Numbered from the stretch's first letter, positions 44,593 to 56,600 are shown. The stretch: 64,000 nucleotides of DNA from Quercus robur (GCF_932294415.1 NC_065543.1:2492976-2556975), one strand, 5' to 3'. Translations and numbers: made by a program. The notes: a model not told the origin generated them from the letters alone.

Positions 44593-46710
44593 GATGTCTT
44601 TGTTTTTTCTTTTTTGTAAGGTTGTATGATTTCCAATTTTGCTAGAATGTGCTATTGTATGACACTCTTATTCAAGTTTTGAAATGAGGAGTAGAGTTCT
44701 GAGAATTGCTTGGCAAGTGAATGAAATACATTTAACACGATTTCACTTTCATCTCTTCAGTTTGGACTTGGTTAGGGACAATTTGACAATTTTTTTTTGG
44801 GGATGAAATTTGGTAATTGATATGAGTATTGCAAAAATTTACCTAAACAGGACAAGGTACAATCTGCTTTGGCAGATTGCATACTCTCTAGCAGCATTTT
44901 AGCCTTTAGAAAAACTAAAGAGGAAAAGCACAAAGCAATATTTGATCTGATCATAAAACTCTCACAAAATATGTTTCACTGGTTATAATTTCCTAGTGAA
45001 ATATGTTCAACTTTATACTGCACATGTAAGTGAGTCTCTAATTTCTTTTATGAATAGCCTACAATTGATACACTTAGCTTACTTTGCTACTACTTTGCTC
45101 TTTACTCTTACTTTACATCCATAACTAGTTCTTGCTTGTAAAAAAATGTTACTGGCTGTCTCTGCCATTATAAGGTGGAGCAAGTTTAAACCCTTTTACT
45201 CTTAGCTGTAATTTGATTAGCCGTTCACCTATTCCATTCTTGAATTTTGCTTAAGCTTAGTAGAATCGTAATCTAGTAATCTCTGCCTACACTTTTTAGA
45301 TGGATGCGCTTGAGCAGATGTGTTGCCCTTATCCGAATTCCCATTAGTCATGCTGACTTGAAAAGGGCTTGGCCATATCCACTTCGGCATTTGGAAGTTA
45401 CTCTTATTTTGTTTTCATATAGTGCTTATTCTATTTCAATTTTACATGATAAGGAACTTAGTTTTGATAATAAAATGAAGTAACCAATGTTTTATTAAAT
45501 TGTGAAGTCACATTACAAATATCACATGGCATGTTGCAAAAGAGAATTCACTAATTTTTTAAATCATTTCCTTTGCTCCCATTTGTAAACTAAAAACATA
45601 ATTCACCAATTAAATACAATGCGTATTTTCCAATTTTTAAATAAATTACAATTGTACAGAAAAAATTGAATATATTCATGAGCATAAGTCCTACTACCTA
45701 TTCAATCTAACACCAACTGCCTCTCTTCTTGATTGGCAAACAATATGTTCGAAATGGTTGGGCTGCAAATCACTTTGTCTCCATTAAACTATCATATCTT
45801 CTAAGAAAGCAAGCAGTGAAGGAAAAGGGCAGGCAAACAACTTCTTTTGTTAAAAATCTGGACAAAAAACAGGCAGGAGCAACCTTGCATCTTGTGACAA
45901 TTTAATGAAGATATTCCTTGAGAACATGCTTCAACTGAGAGGTCGAGAAAAAAATGAACGCTACAATGTTAATGACCAGTCACTAGAGCAGTCTTAGAAG
46001 ATATGACAAATAAGCCAAAAAAATTCACTAGCCACTAAAACATCTCCAGGTATTACTAATATCAATGCCTCCAATAACTTCCAAAATATGCAAATCAAGA
46101 TATTTGTATTTAAAGTATTCGATTGTTGTTCTAAGAATCTTTTGCCTTTCCAATTTCAAATTTTTGATTTGAAACTATCTATCAAACACCTAAGACAAAC
46201 ATCAGACATTGAAAAAATAATTAGAACTCAACTTCATCAAGGTGAACAGAGAAATCAATGTCCATTTGCTGTTAATTTTCCTTTGTACCTCTTCCACATA
46301 AAACTCAAATGCTTCTCACTTTCTCTTCAAAACTGGATAGCCAGCTTCAAAGGGTACTATCAATAGTTACCAATTTACATTATCACCAACTACCTGCTAC
46401 TCTACAAGGATCCCATCATCCTTAAGAGGCAATCGTACTATCAATAATTACAAAGAAAGCACTAAAGCTAAATTATCACAAATAATGCCAATGTTCCTCC
46501 CTACGTATATGATCAACAATTATAAGTGGCCTTATATAACTAGCAATTATTTTTTATACATAAATAAATTTGATAAGATTAAGACATGGTGTTACTACAA
46601 CACAGTGATTCACACACTTAGACAGTGAAGGGTTTGTTCTTTTCTTGCTTTTCCTACTGATGCGATGCCAAAATGGTTTCTTAGGAGTCTATCAGCTTTG
46701 TGGTTTATCA

Positions 46711-47060
46711 GACCAATTAACCAAAAGTGACGCCCAAATCAGAATCAACAAAGGAAAATTGTAAAAAACCACAAAATAACACAAACCCACAAACTAGAAT
46801 TGAAAACCCAAATCAAAACTAACCAAAGCAATAACAACACAGACCCATTAACCAAAATTGACACCCAAATCAGAATCAACAAAGAAAAGCTCTACCAAAC
46901 CTCAAAATAACACAAACCCAGCACTAGAATTGGAAACCCATATTAAAACTAACCAAAGCAATAATAACACAGACCCATTAACCAAAATTGACACCCAAGT
47001 CAGAGAAAAACTATACCAGCCTCAAAAGAACACAAACCCAACAACTAGAATTGAAAACCT
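46711..47060 (+). repeat. 130-bp tandem repeat (about 2.7 copies) at the MULE right subterminus
   Basis: The landmark CATTAACCAAAATTGAC recurs at 130-bp steps (about 46715, 46845, 46975), with CACAAACCCA and ACTAGAATTG-type segments between. The left TIR contains a single inverted unit, so the right side was amplified. The 46858-47064 open frame over it is only a reading of the repeat. Confidence 0.8.
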
Positions 47061-47431
47061 ATAATGAGATTTAGTTGATACATACCAACGAATCACTTTA
47101 GTTCCAGCCAACCAATATGTGAAAATAGAGCGAGAGAGAGAGAGAGAGTTCAGAGAGCTGGATTCGATAACTCAAACAATCTAAGCGAGAAAGAAGGAAA
47201 GAGAGAGAGAAAGAGAAGAAAAGAGAACGTCATAGGAAATCTAGGAGCTGGTGAGTTTTGGGGTTTTCTTGTGGGAGTTCTCGAGTCTGAAACAGGGGAA
47301 AAATAAAAGAGAAAAAGAAATAAACGGAGAGGTAAACTGTCGTTTCATTGTTAAGTAAGTGGACAAGTATTTAAATTTTAAGAGGGGTATCTAAGATACT
47401 GTACTTAAAGTACTGTATCTAAATTTTGCCC
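46960..47431 (-). repeat. Right terminal inverted repeat of the MULE
   Basis: This is the reverse complement of 43294-43749, ending TTTTGCCC, followed by TATTTTGTG. Confidence 0.9.
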
Positions 47432-49426
47432 TATTTTGTGTGATTTAAATTCTCAAATACGTGAACCCCATTTGTAAGTCATGTTTGGTAAAAGAAATCT
47501 CATAAGGATGTTTAGATAATAATTCTCATTTTAGGTGATTTAAAGCTAGCAAGTATTTGGAGAATCCTTCAATAGATGTTTTTGGTACTCAAGTAATAGT
47601 TTTAATTGGTATTGTTGTAATTATAAATTCCTTTGAAGTGAGTTATATTGGGTTCCTAGAGCTAGTAATGAAAGTCAAATTGCCCACCTGATTGCTAAAT
47701 GGGCCTTTAGGTAGGGTGTGAATGAGTTGGTCCGGCTATGGTCTTTATTGTGAGATTTTGTTTTGGGCCAATAGGAAGGATTTAGCTTCTTGATTACTTA
47801 CTTTTGCTGCTCCTTTTGTTAATCTGTGTTAGTGTATGTTTCGGTAGCAGACAAAAAAAGAAATGCCCTTAAGTCTTTTTTTCTTTTCTTTTTTTAATCT
47901 TTTAGAATATTCTCTTGCTTTCAGCTCAATCTCCCTACCCGACCCTTTATTTTTATTTCTATTTTCTTAAATTCAGATTCCATTTGGTATGAGCATCGTA
48001 ACCGTATAAAAATGGTTTTACTAAACCTAATTTAAGTGTGGTCTACATTAGACAATTGCGTTAACAGAGAGTTTCTTTTCTTTTTTTCTTTTTCTTTTTT
48101 TTTGGGGGGGGGGGGGGGGTGGGGGGGGAACTACATGAAGAGTCATTTTGGATGATATATTTTATATACTGTTGTTTAGATTTATACTATATTTTTTGCT
48201 CAGGGCCTTTGTAAATTGTTATTTTCTGGAGTTTTCATAAGAGACATTGAAGACTCAAATCTCCTCTTATTCGTTGTAACTATTGAATTATTAAAACAAT
48301 TTAAAATTTTTTTAGCAAAAGGTAAGAGAAAAAAAAAATTATGTTTTTCATGAGTTAGATTTTTTGCGGTCTTTTTTTTTTTTTTTTTTTAAAAAACTTA
48401 TTTTTGAGGTTACTTTTGACTTTTTTTTTTCTTTTTTTGAGAAGGGCATTCCTCGTCGAAGTTCAGAGTCATGTATAAACTTTAAAAATTGTAATTTATA
48501 CATTAAAATAAAAACATGTAATTTATACTCCCTATTTTCAAATTGAATAACTATGACAAAAGTGAGTGGTTAGCCGTTAGCATAACACAACTTATCTCAA
48601 ACTCACATGCTTAAACTTTCGGGCCAAGTGATGTCTCTATATATTTTGTTTACTCAATCTGAGCCTCTCCAAACAATTTTCTCTCCAACAAAATTAATTA
48701 TAAGTAACCAACTTTTCATCTCTCTCCAAATTATAGAAGCCTAAATGTACATCGGACTTCTCACTAACACATAATGGCAAGTCTCATAATAATTTTATCA
48801 ATTAACGGTTAAGATTCATCTTATTGGATCACTAAAAATTTGTAAGAAAATTTTAGTAAAGACTTTTTGAAACTCTGTTAGAAAAACACTGGTTTGTGTT
48901 GTTTACTATCTGTAATTATTAGACAAGCTTCTAGAAGTTTAATTTCAACAATTATGGTATGGTTGATTATGAATGATAGAGAAAAAGTAATAAGTTCATG
49001 TGAAAATATAAACTACTCACAATCTGTCATCTTAAAATTGTAATAAAAGAACCCGTGACATAAAGTTGTTTTCGTTTAACAACTCGATTGAATTTCTATG
49101 GCACGGCTTGTGTATGTGTCCCGAGCATTAGAGTAATGCCTTGTACACAAGTTTAACCCAATTTTTACTAGCGCACTCTAGGGGGCATGACTTAGAAAAT
49201 AGATCTAAAAACTATTAAAATAATCGGGGTGAAATACCATTTTTCTTCTCGTTTTAGAAGTGGAGTGGTGGCTTTTTATCTGCTCCTACACGTTTGAGTG
49301 CAGATTGACTTGACTTTGATCCTTGCTGTCATCCAACTTAGTTGTTTTTCTTTAGACTCTTAGGTGCTTCTAGAATCAAAAGATTTTACACTTTCATTCT
49401 TCATGCTACTAAAATCACAAACTCAA
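47432..49426. repeat. Conserved spacer, copy 2 (right part)
   Basis: This continues the spacer from the MULE to R5, collinear with 3021-5016. It contains the end of the LINE relic to about 47860 and a G-rich run at 48104-48128. The tandem W-box of the LRR-less genes is at 49305-49315. Confidence 0.85.
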
Positions 49427-49661
49427 ATGGCTCTTAGTCTTAATGCAGGAGCTCTGGTTTTGCTCTGCTTTTTTGTCTGGTCATTGCTAGGTACATTTAG
49501 TGAGAGTTATGCTCAGAGCTACGTGAATAATAGTGGACTATGTGGAGGGCCATTGGAGGAAGACTGTAAAAAGCATAGATGGGTGTTTCAAATTTCTTTC
49601 AAAAGTGGATTTGAAGTTGGGTTTGTGGCGTTTGCTATTTTATATACAGCTTTTTTTTTTT
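49427..49661 (+). pseudogene. R5: LRR-less receptor exon 1 cut off in the TM segment
   Basis: It starts MALSLNAGALVLLCFFVWSLLGTF and, after the signal peptide, goes straight to SYVNNSGLCGGPL like R1 and R7. The VWSLLG part is missing from R1 and R7, so R5 keeps an older signal peptide form. Similarity to R1 stops in the transmembrane segment at a T run (49651-49661). The following sequence is the distal upstream region of R6 (AGTTTTTAATGCCATAGG). The kinase exon is gone. As read, the frame ends with a TAG in the junction. Confidence 0.85.
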
Positions 49662-50892
49662 AGTTTTTAATGCCATAGGTGTCCAATGGGCTGCTTTTGT
49701 GAGTTAAAAGCCTTGAATTAGTCTTTCTGAATTCAGCCCACTCTTTCTTTATTTAGCCCGAAGCAAAAACAAAGCCCAAGAGCTTTGAGTCTTTCACAAA
49801 CAGCTCGGATAGGTTTTGGAACGTGATCTTACTATCAAGTTTCTAGCTTTAATAGTCTTTGCATTTGCACATGATTTCGTGATTTCTTCAATGACCAATG
49901 CTCCACCATCCACAATCTTCAAAAAAAACAAAACTCCACCGTCCAATATAATCTCATACCTTGTATGTTCCCAATTCCCATCAAACCAACCAAAGTCTGT
50001 CAACTTTCTACGCGGTCCAGATGAACAAGAACAACAAAGTTAGACTAGCTTCCCTTTTTTTTAAAAAAAAGTATGGTTATTGTTCATATGAGGACTTGCC
50101 TTGACTGTATAGGGCTCATGATTCATGAATCCCTCTGACCTCCTAGGCCTCCAAAACTTCACTTGCTTTTTCACTGCAGAAAACCCTTTTTGTGAAAACA
50201 AAATCAAGCGTAACAAAAGGCAGTATAACGTTTTTTTTTTTTTCTTTTTTAAGTAGACGTTGACCTTTAAAGATTCTGATCAACAATAACTCTGTTGTTT
50301 CTTTTTTTGATGAACAATTATATAACTCTGTTGTTTCAAGACAATGTTGTAGTAGGTATTATATTGGAATCTTACCTAACCAAAAGAAAAAGGGGATAAG
50401 GTAAAAGCCAAAGAAACAACAAAAGAGAATTGTGATTTGGAACTAAGCACCCTCTTTCTCTCTCTTTTGTACTCAAGATTAAGTGGACTTCCAACATTCC
50501 CACTCAACCACACAATGGTAAATTATATAATACTTGAGATTTACTATTTATGTGAAAGAAGGGAGTGTGCTATTTTTATTGTACTTTTCAATAATTGTAT
50601 AATGAGTATATATTGTTATACATAAGTTAATTTATACAGTTTTGCATATACACCCCCAAAACAACATAACTCGTGGGTTAAAGTGTGTGTAATAAATACT
50701 ACTCTTATACAATTAGTCACAAATAAGTCATGGTTAAAGTGCTTTTGAGCTTCTAGAATGAAAGGACTCCACATTTTAATTTATTTTTGGGTATATTCCA
50801 AGTCCACCTTTCTATGTGGTAAATTGATTGGCATCCTCTATATAAATGCAACGCTTCATGTAAATAATATGCTACTATAATCTCAAACACAA
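49662..50892. promoter_or_regulatory. Upstream region of R6
   Basis: This is collinear with 30087-31750 upstream of R4, without the solo LTR. A TATA box lies at 50839-50846. No gene is seen. Confidence 0.6.
50839..50846 (+). promoter_or_regulatory. TATA box of R6
   Basis: TATATAAA lies 47 bp upstream of the R6 ATG, in a stretch conserved with R4. Confidence 0.5.
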
Positions 50893-51723
50893 ATGCCTCT
50901 TAATTCAAGAGCCCTGGTCTTAGTCCACATTCTTTTCTGGTCATTTCTAGATACATTTATTTTGAGTCATGGCACTCAGAGTGATATCAATTGCTTGAAA
51001 TCTATTAGAGATTCCTTGGAAGACCCTCTCAATCTCTTAAAGACTTCATGGACCTTTAACAACCTCGCAGAAGGTTCCATCTGTAACTATGTTGGGGTCA
51101 CGTGTTTGAACCCAGCCGAGAATAGGGTATGCGGTATCGTACTTACGAACATGGGGCTTAAGGGAGAGTTCCCCAAAGGCATTGAGGACTGCAGGGAACT
51201 TGTAAACTTAGACCTTTCAGGTAATGATATTTCAGGATCAGTCCCATCAAGCATAGGAAATTGCTCTTATCTGGAGGTTCTTAAACTTGACAACAACAAG
51301 CTAACAGGTCAAATTTCTCAGCAACTCAGCCAGCTCAAGAATCTTAGAATCTTTAGTGTTGCTAACAATCTCTTGTCTGGTCCAGTGCCAGAGTTTGTCA
51401 ACATTAATATTACGCGTGAGAGCTATGTAAATAATAGTGGACTTTGTGGAGGACCTTTAGAGTACTGTAAGAAGCATAGATGGGAGTTTGAAGTTTCTTT
51501 CAGAAGTGGGTTTGTGGTTGGTTTCATTTTTTCTGCTACTTTGTATACACCTTTTTTCATGTACTATATTAATCTTCGGGTTGGTTTGAAGAAGAAGAAT
51601 CATAGTAAGACGATGTCAACAGCAAAGTTGACAGCGTTAATGGCAAGGAGGAAGAACAAAACACAACCTTGTTGTGTGAGTCAAATCCCAACTGAGGCAC
51701 CACGACAGGAACTGAGCAAAGAG
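50893..51723 (+). CDS. BIR1-like: R6 exon 1: intact BIR1-like ectodomain with four LRRs
   Basis: This exon encodes 277 residues: signal peptide (1-29, MPLNSRALVLVHILF...), N-cap (INCLKSIRDSLEDP...GVTCLNP), four LRRs (GLKGEFP, DISGSVP, KLTGQIS, LLSGPVP), post-LRR cap SYVNNSGLCGGPL and a transmembrane segment near 207-230. R3 has five; the repeat absent here is the SGPLPFDIAEIV unit. The exon ends at AAAGAG|GTTCTC and joins 59028 in phase 0 despite 7.3 kb of intron. The total is 598 residues with no stop or frameshift, so this is a candidate working receptor. R4 is its dead sister. Confidence 0.88.
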
Positions 51724-51758
<35 letters not shown>

Positions 51759-51831
51759 ATTAATTCAAAAAATTAGATATTCTTTCAAACTTATTATTAT
51801 CATTATTATTATAAAATTATTAGGACATTTA

Positions 51832-52300
51832 GTATAAGTTTGGCAAAAATTAAAAAACCAGCTTATTTTACTATTCAACTTATTTTTGCTACTACTCATG
51901 AGCCCTACTATAGTTTTAGTTTCAGTTTCAATTTCACTAAGGTTCGTTTGGGATCTCCTTAATTTATTGAAACTGAATATTTTTTGTTGAAAGTACTATA
52001 GATAAAGGAAAAAGTTAGCTGAAATAAGAGAAATTATATGGTTCTCATGGTGGACCACGTCACTTGTCCACTATTCCACTAAAAAACTCCCACTTATTTA
52101 AAATTGCTGAGTCAGTAATCACTTTCTATTTAAAAAAATTTTCTAACGCAACAATTTTAAACAGGTGGGAGTCTAATAATGGAATGGTAGATCACGTCAC
52201 TTGTCCACCATGAGAATTGTATAATTTCTCCATGAATAGTAGCAAAAATAAACTAAATAGTAAAATAATTTGACAAAAATAACTTTGATCAAATGAACAT
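51832..52300. mobile_element. MITE in R6 intron (outer)
   Basis: The left arm near 51870 (TTATTTTACTATTCAACTTA, then TTTTTGCTACTACTCATG) is matched in inverse by the right arm near 52232-52275 (CATGAATAGTAGCAAAAATA). The R4 intron lacks the whole segment: GGACATTTAGTACATAATT near 32704 is the empty site. Flanking ACATTTA on both sides is the likely target duplication. Confidence 0.7.
52028..52230. mobile_element. Inner MITE nested in the outer one
   Basis: Ends GAGAAATTATA and TATAATTTCTC are inverted repeats that extend inward through TTCTCATGGTGGAC (left) and GTCCACCATGAGAA (right). It contains two CACGTCACTTGTCCA direct segments. It is about 203 bp and non-coding. Confidence 0.7.
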
Positions 52301-53206
52301 TTACTGTACATAATTGTACACATCTGCATGAATAGTATATTATACTATATATTATTCATGCAATGTGTATAATATTGTATATATTTATTTAGTTTATAAT
52401 GTAAAATATACGTGAATGGTGAATGTAAAAACATATTTTTCATATAATTATTATTTTTTTTTTGGTAGTCAACTAATAATGTTAGTATTGCATATTATTA
52501 GACACATTTTTTTGCTACAACTGTCACAATTATGTGGATTCACAAGTCTTTTTTTTCAATTTTCATTCTACACAATTGTAAACATGTGTGTGAAAGTGCA
52601 AGATATTAGAATTTATTGGTAGTTTTTTTTTTTTCGGCTGAATAAAAATTCGATAAAACACCCAAAAAATCAAACATACATAAAGACACAAAAAAGAATT
52701 ATTGGTAGTTGACTGACTTTGAAATTAGAAAGTTGACAATGTCAAATCTTCCGTGAGAAGAATTTGTATCTCCGTTGATCTTCTAAATTTTTTTAAATAA
52801 ACATACGTCGTAATCATAGCAAACTTTTCATAATGCATTGACAATGCCCTAGATTTTTGCAAAATTGACGCAGAAAGTCTTGCTAAGTGGGCCTAATTCA
52901 CATTACTAGGAAATCAAGCTCTTTGACCCATAATCTTTCTAGATGGCTCTCTTTCGGCTCATTTGGGGTTGAAGCGCATCTCCTTGAGTTCTAACAATAT
53001 ATATTTTGTCACAACTTGCATATGTATCAAGTGGTGATTTCATTATTTTTCACCAAATACTAATGGTGATCTTATGTACAGGTTATATAATCCAATCACA
53101 AATTAAAATATATGTAAGTTGTAGCAAAGTGTATGGTCCTAGAAGAATTGATATTCTTCATGACCTTGTGGTTGAGGGAGTTGATTTCTCTTCCACATTT
53201 GTTTCT

Positions 53207-53211
53207 ATTAG
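53207..53211 (+). repeat. 5-bp target duplication (left) of copia element 2
   Basis: ATTAG here is repeated at 58825-58829. The R4 intron shows the uninserted arrangement near 33845-33855 (TTGTCTGATTAATTAATTTA). Confidence 0.85.
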
Positions 53212-53600
53212 TGTTGAATATGTGATTGAGAAAGAAGGCATGAAGACAAAGAAAGAAGAACGACACAGCAGCTGTGTTAATGATCTAAACGACAGACTGC
53301 ACAAGAAAAAGAAGAAAGGAAAGATAAAAGGGAAAACGACATCACTCAGCTTAAGTGATGGCACGTGAGACAGCAAACACGTGAGAGTGTTAAGGAGTGT
53401 ACAGCTGTATTATTAAGAGTTAGTTAGTCTGTTAGTCTGTTAAGAGTTAGTTAGATTATTGGTTTTCCCTCTCTTAGCTCTGTTAACCCGTGTATATAAG
53501 CAGAGCATCAGTGTAAAACAATTTAATTCCATTTTCTCATTTTAATCAATTCCAGAATATATTTTCTCTCTCAAATAGTTTCCAGAAGCTTTTCTTAATA
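53212..53600 (+). repeat. 5' LTR of copia element 2
   Basis: This 389-bp LTR has a TATATAAG box at 53493-53500 and two CACGTG G-boxes at 53362 and 53378. It also has a repeated TTAAGAGTTAGTTAG segment near 53413 and 53440. It matches 58436-58824 exactly by eye. Confidence 0.95.
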
Positions 53601-53612
53601 TGGTATCAGAGC
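53601..53612 (+). other. Primer binding site of copia element 2
   Basis: TGGTATCAGAGC directly follows the 5' LTR and is complementary to the 3' end of plant initiator methionine tRNA. Confidence 0.9.
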
Positions 53613-53627
53613 TTCGATAGTTCATCA

Positions 53628-56600
53628 ATGGCTTCCGTCTCTAACGCTGCTTCAGATTCTGAAACTCTTCCAAACGCTTCTGGTACTGAGAATCGTAGAT
53701 CATCCAATCAAGCTCCTTCAATGGATGATGCGAATACCAATCCTTCAAGCCCTTATTTCATTCCACCATCTGATGTTGTTCTGGTTTCTCAACCGTTGAT
53801 CGGTCCAGAAAATTATCTCAGTTGGTCGAGGGCTATATTTCTATCTCTCAGTGGTAGGAACAAATTTGGCTTTCTTGATGGTTCAATCTCTACACCTGAT
53901 CTCTCCCATCCTCTGTATAATGCATGGCACAGAGCAAACACTACGATCCTTTCATGGATGGTGAATTCCTTGAGCAAGGATCTAGCTACCAGTGTTATGT
54001 ATATTCACACTGCAAGGGAATTATGGATTGACATGCGTGACAGGTTTTCTCAGCCAAATGTTCCAAGATTCTTTGAAATTCAGAAAGAAATTTCGAAACT
54101 TTCACAAGGTTCCTTATCGGTGAGTTCCTATTTCACTAAGTTCAAGATTTTGTGGGATGAACTTGTGCATTTTCAGTCTTTTTCTGCCTGCACTTGTATT
54201 TGCACTTGTGGTTCTCAAAGAAATCAATTGTGTGCTCAGCAAAAGGATCAAGTTTTTCGATTCCTTATGGGACTCAATGACAGTTACTCCACTGTTACTA
54301 GTCATATTTTAATTACTGAGCCATTACCTGCTTTGAACAAAGCATATTCCTTGATTTTACAAGAAGAAAAGCGCAGGCAAGTTGGTCAAGCTGATTTGGT
54401 CATTGAACCAACAGCTTTATATGCTAATAACCCTAATTCAAAGGGGTATCAAGGTCATCAAGGATGGAATCAAGTTCATCAAGGCTGGAATCAGGGTGTA
54501 CCTCAGGGTAATCAAGGGGGAAAGAATGGCAATGCAAAGAAGGAAAGGCCTGTGTGCACTCACTGTGGACTTGTTGGTCATGTAGCAGACAAGTGCTACA
54601 AATTGCACGGGTATCCTCCAGGATATAAGCACAAAGGGAAGGCATTGGCTAATCAGGTTTCCAGCAGTGGAATTGGATCATTTGGAAATCTCTTTTGCAA
54701 CAATGGTGGTTTTGGGAATGCTGTTTCTCAGTCTATGTCCAATTTTCATAACCAACCTGATCAGATGCATTATGCACCACAATTGACCATGCCACAGCCT
54801 CAATTTAGGGCAGCCCAATCTCAATTCAATGCACCTCAGTGTCCTATCACTCAGAGCCAATGTGAGCAGTTACTTTCTTACCTTTCTTCTCAGACAAATG
54901 GCTCTCAGGCCTCTCATCACCAAGCTGCTTCAGTTCAGTCTCCATTGAATGGTGCTAATGCTGCTACAGGGCCCAATTCTTCCATGCCTTATCTTGCAAA
55001 CTTTTCAGGTAATCCCTTCTGGTTGCCTCCAAACTTTTCCCATTCCATTTTTTCTGCACATATAGTTGATAGGCATGCTCATAAAACCAATGAATGGATC
55101 ATTGATACTGGTGCCTCAGATCATATGGTTCATTCAGTAGCCTGCTTAACCTCCATTACTTCTACAATTAACACTCACGTTTACTTACCAAATGGAGAGA
55201 GAGCTCTAGTTACTCACATAGGCACAGTCCATGTCTCAGATCAACTCACTCTCTATGGGGTTCTTTGTGTCCCTTCTTTCACTTTTAATCTCATATCAGT
55301 TAGCCAACTCACTAAAACATGTTTTTGCTGCCTTGTATTCTTTGGTTCTTTTTGCTTTATCCAGGACCTGGCCAATTGGAACATGATTGGACTGGGTAAA
55401 GCATCAAAGGGCCTTTATCTTCTGCAACAAAGTCCTCCACCTTCATCTGTCCTTGCTGCCTCATCACAGATACCTATTTCTATTCCTTCTGTTAGTAATA
55501 ACTCTGTCAGCAATGCTGATTTGTGGCATTTCCGTTTAGGGCATCCTTCCTATGCCAAATTGTCTTTACTGAATAAATTTGTATCTGGTTTAAATCCTAA
55601 TAAAGCAGCATGTTGTGACATTTGTCATTTTGCAAAACAAAAGAGGTTATCTTTTCCTAATAGCAGTCATGTCTCTAATTGTATCTTTGATCTTGTACAT
55701 TGTGACCTTTGGGGACCTTTTTCTGTTCCAACTATTGAAGGTTATAAATACTTTCTTACCATTGTGGATGATTACTCTAGATGTACTTGGGTCTATTTGC
55801 TTAAATCCAAGTCAGAAACACAGGGTCTTGTTGAACATTTTTCCAACATGGTTGAAACACAATTTAGTGTAAAAATCAAATGTCTTAGAAGTGATAATGG
55901 GACAGAATTCTTTATGAAAGATTTTTTCAAATCCAAGGGTATTTTGCATCAATTAACTTGTGTTGAGACCCCTCAACAAAATGCAATTGTTGAGAGGAAA
56001 CATCAACACATTTTGAATGTAGCAAGGGCCTTGAGGTTCCATTCTTCCTTACCCTTGAAAATGTGGGGTGACTGCATCCTCACTGCAGTCTATCTCATCA
56101 ACAGGCTACCCTCCAAACACTTACAAAATAAAACCCCTTTTGAAATGCTGTTCAACACATCTCCCTCATATGTCCATATGAGAACCTTTGGTTGTTTATG
56201 CTTTACTTCCACACTTTGTCAAAACCGACACAAATTTGCCTCAAGAGCAAGAAAATGTATCTTTTTAGGATATCCCAATGGTATTAAAGGGTACAAGGTC
56301 ATGGATTTGGCAACAAATTCCATATTTGTCTCTAGAGATGTGATTTTCTATGAACACATCTTTCCTTTTGCCTTTGGTTCTTCTTCTTCAATTGAGAACC
56401 TTAATGACTCTTTCTCTGTTGATTCCACTTCTTTTGTTTTGCCTCTTTCTGTTCCTGACTCTTGTGTTTCAGATTCCACCTTCTTAAATGAAAGTCCAAC
56501 CATACTCACTGATTCTGCAGATAATGTTTCTGCAGATCAGTTTTGCATCTCTCCATTACCTTCCCCAATTCCACATGTTGCTCCACTTGTTGTTGATTCT

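Larger units (their letters stand above)
43294..47431 (+). mobile_element. Pack-MULE (non-autonomous Mutator-like element)
   Basis: This 4138-bp insert has long terminal inverted repeats: left 43294-43749, right about 46960-47431, with ends GGGCAAAACTTAG and CTAAATTTTGCCC. It has a perfect 9-bp target duplication and an empty site in spacer copy 3. No transposase is encoded. Inside are fragments of host genes: a FAR1-like start (43751-43852) and two exon-like pieces of a TRM13-like gene (44099-44240, 44340-44592). Capture of gene fragments between long TIRs defines Pack-MULEs. Confidence 0.9.

Noticed and set aside
46858..47064. 68-residue repetitive frame (NTNP-like)
   Set aside because: It is a reading of the 130-bp tandem repeats and right TIR of the MULE.
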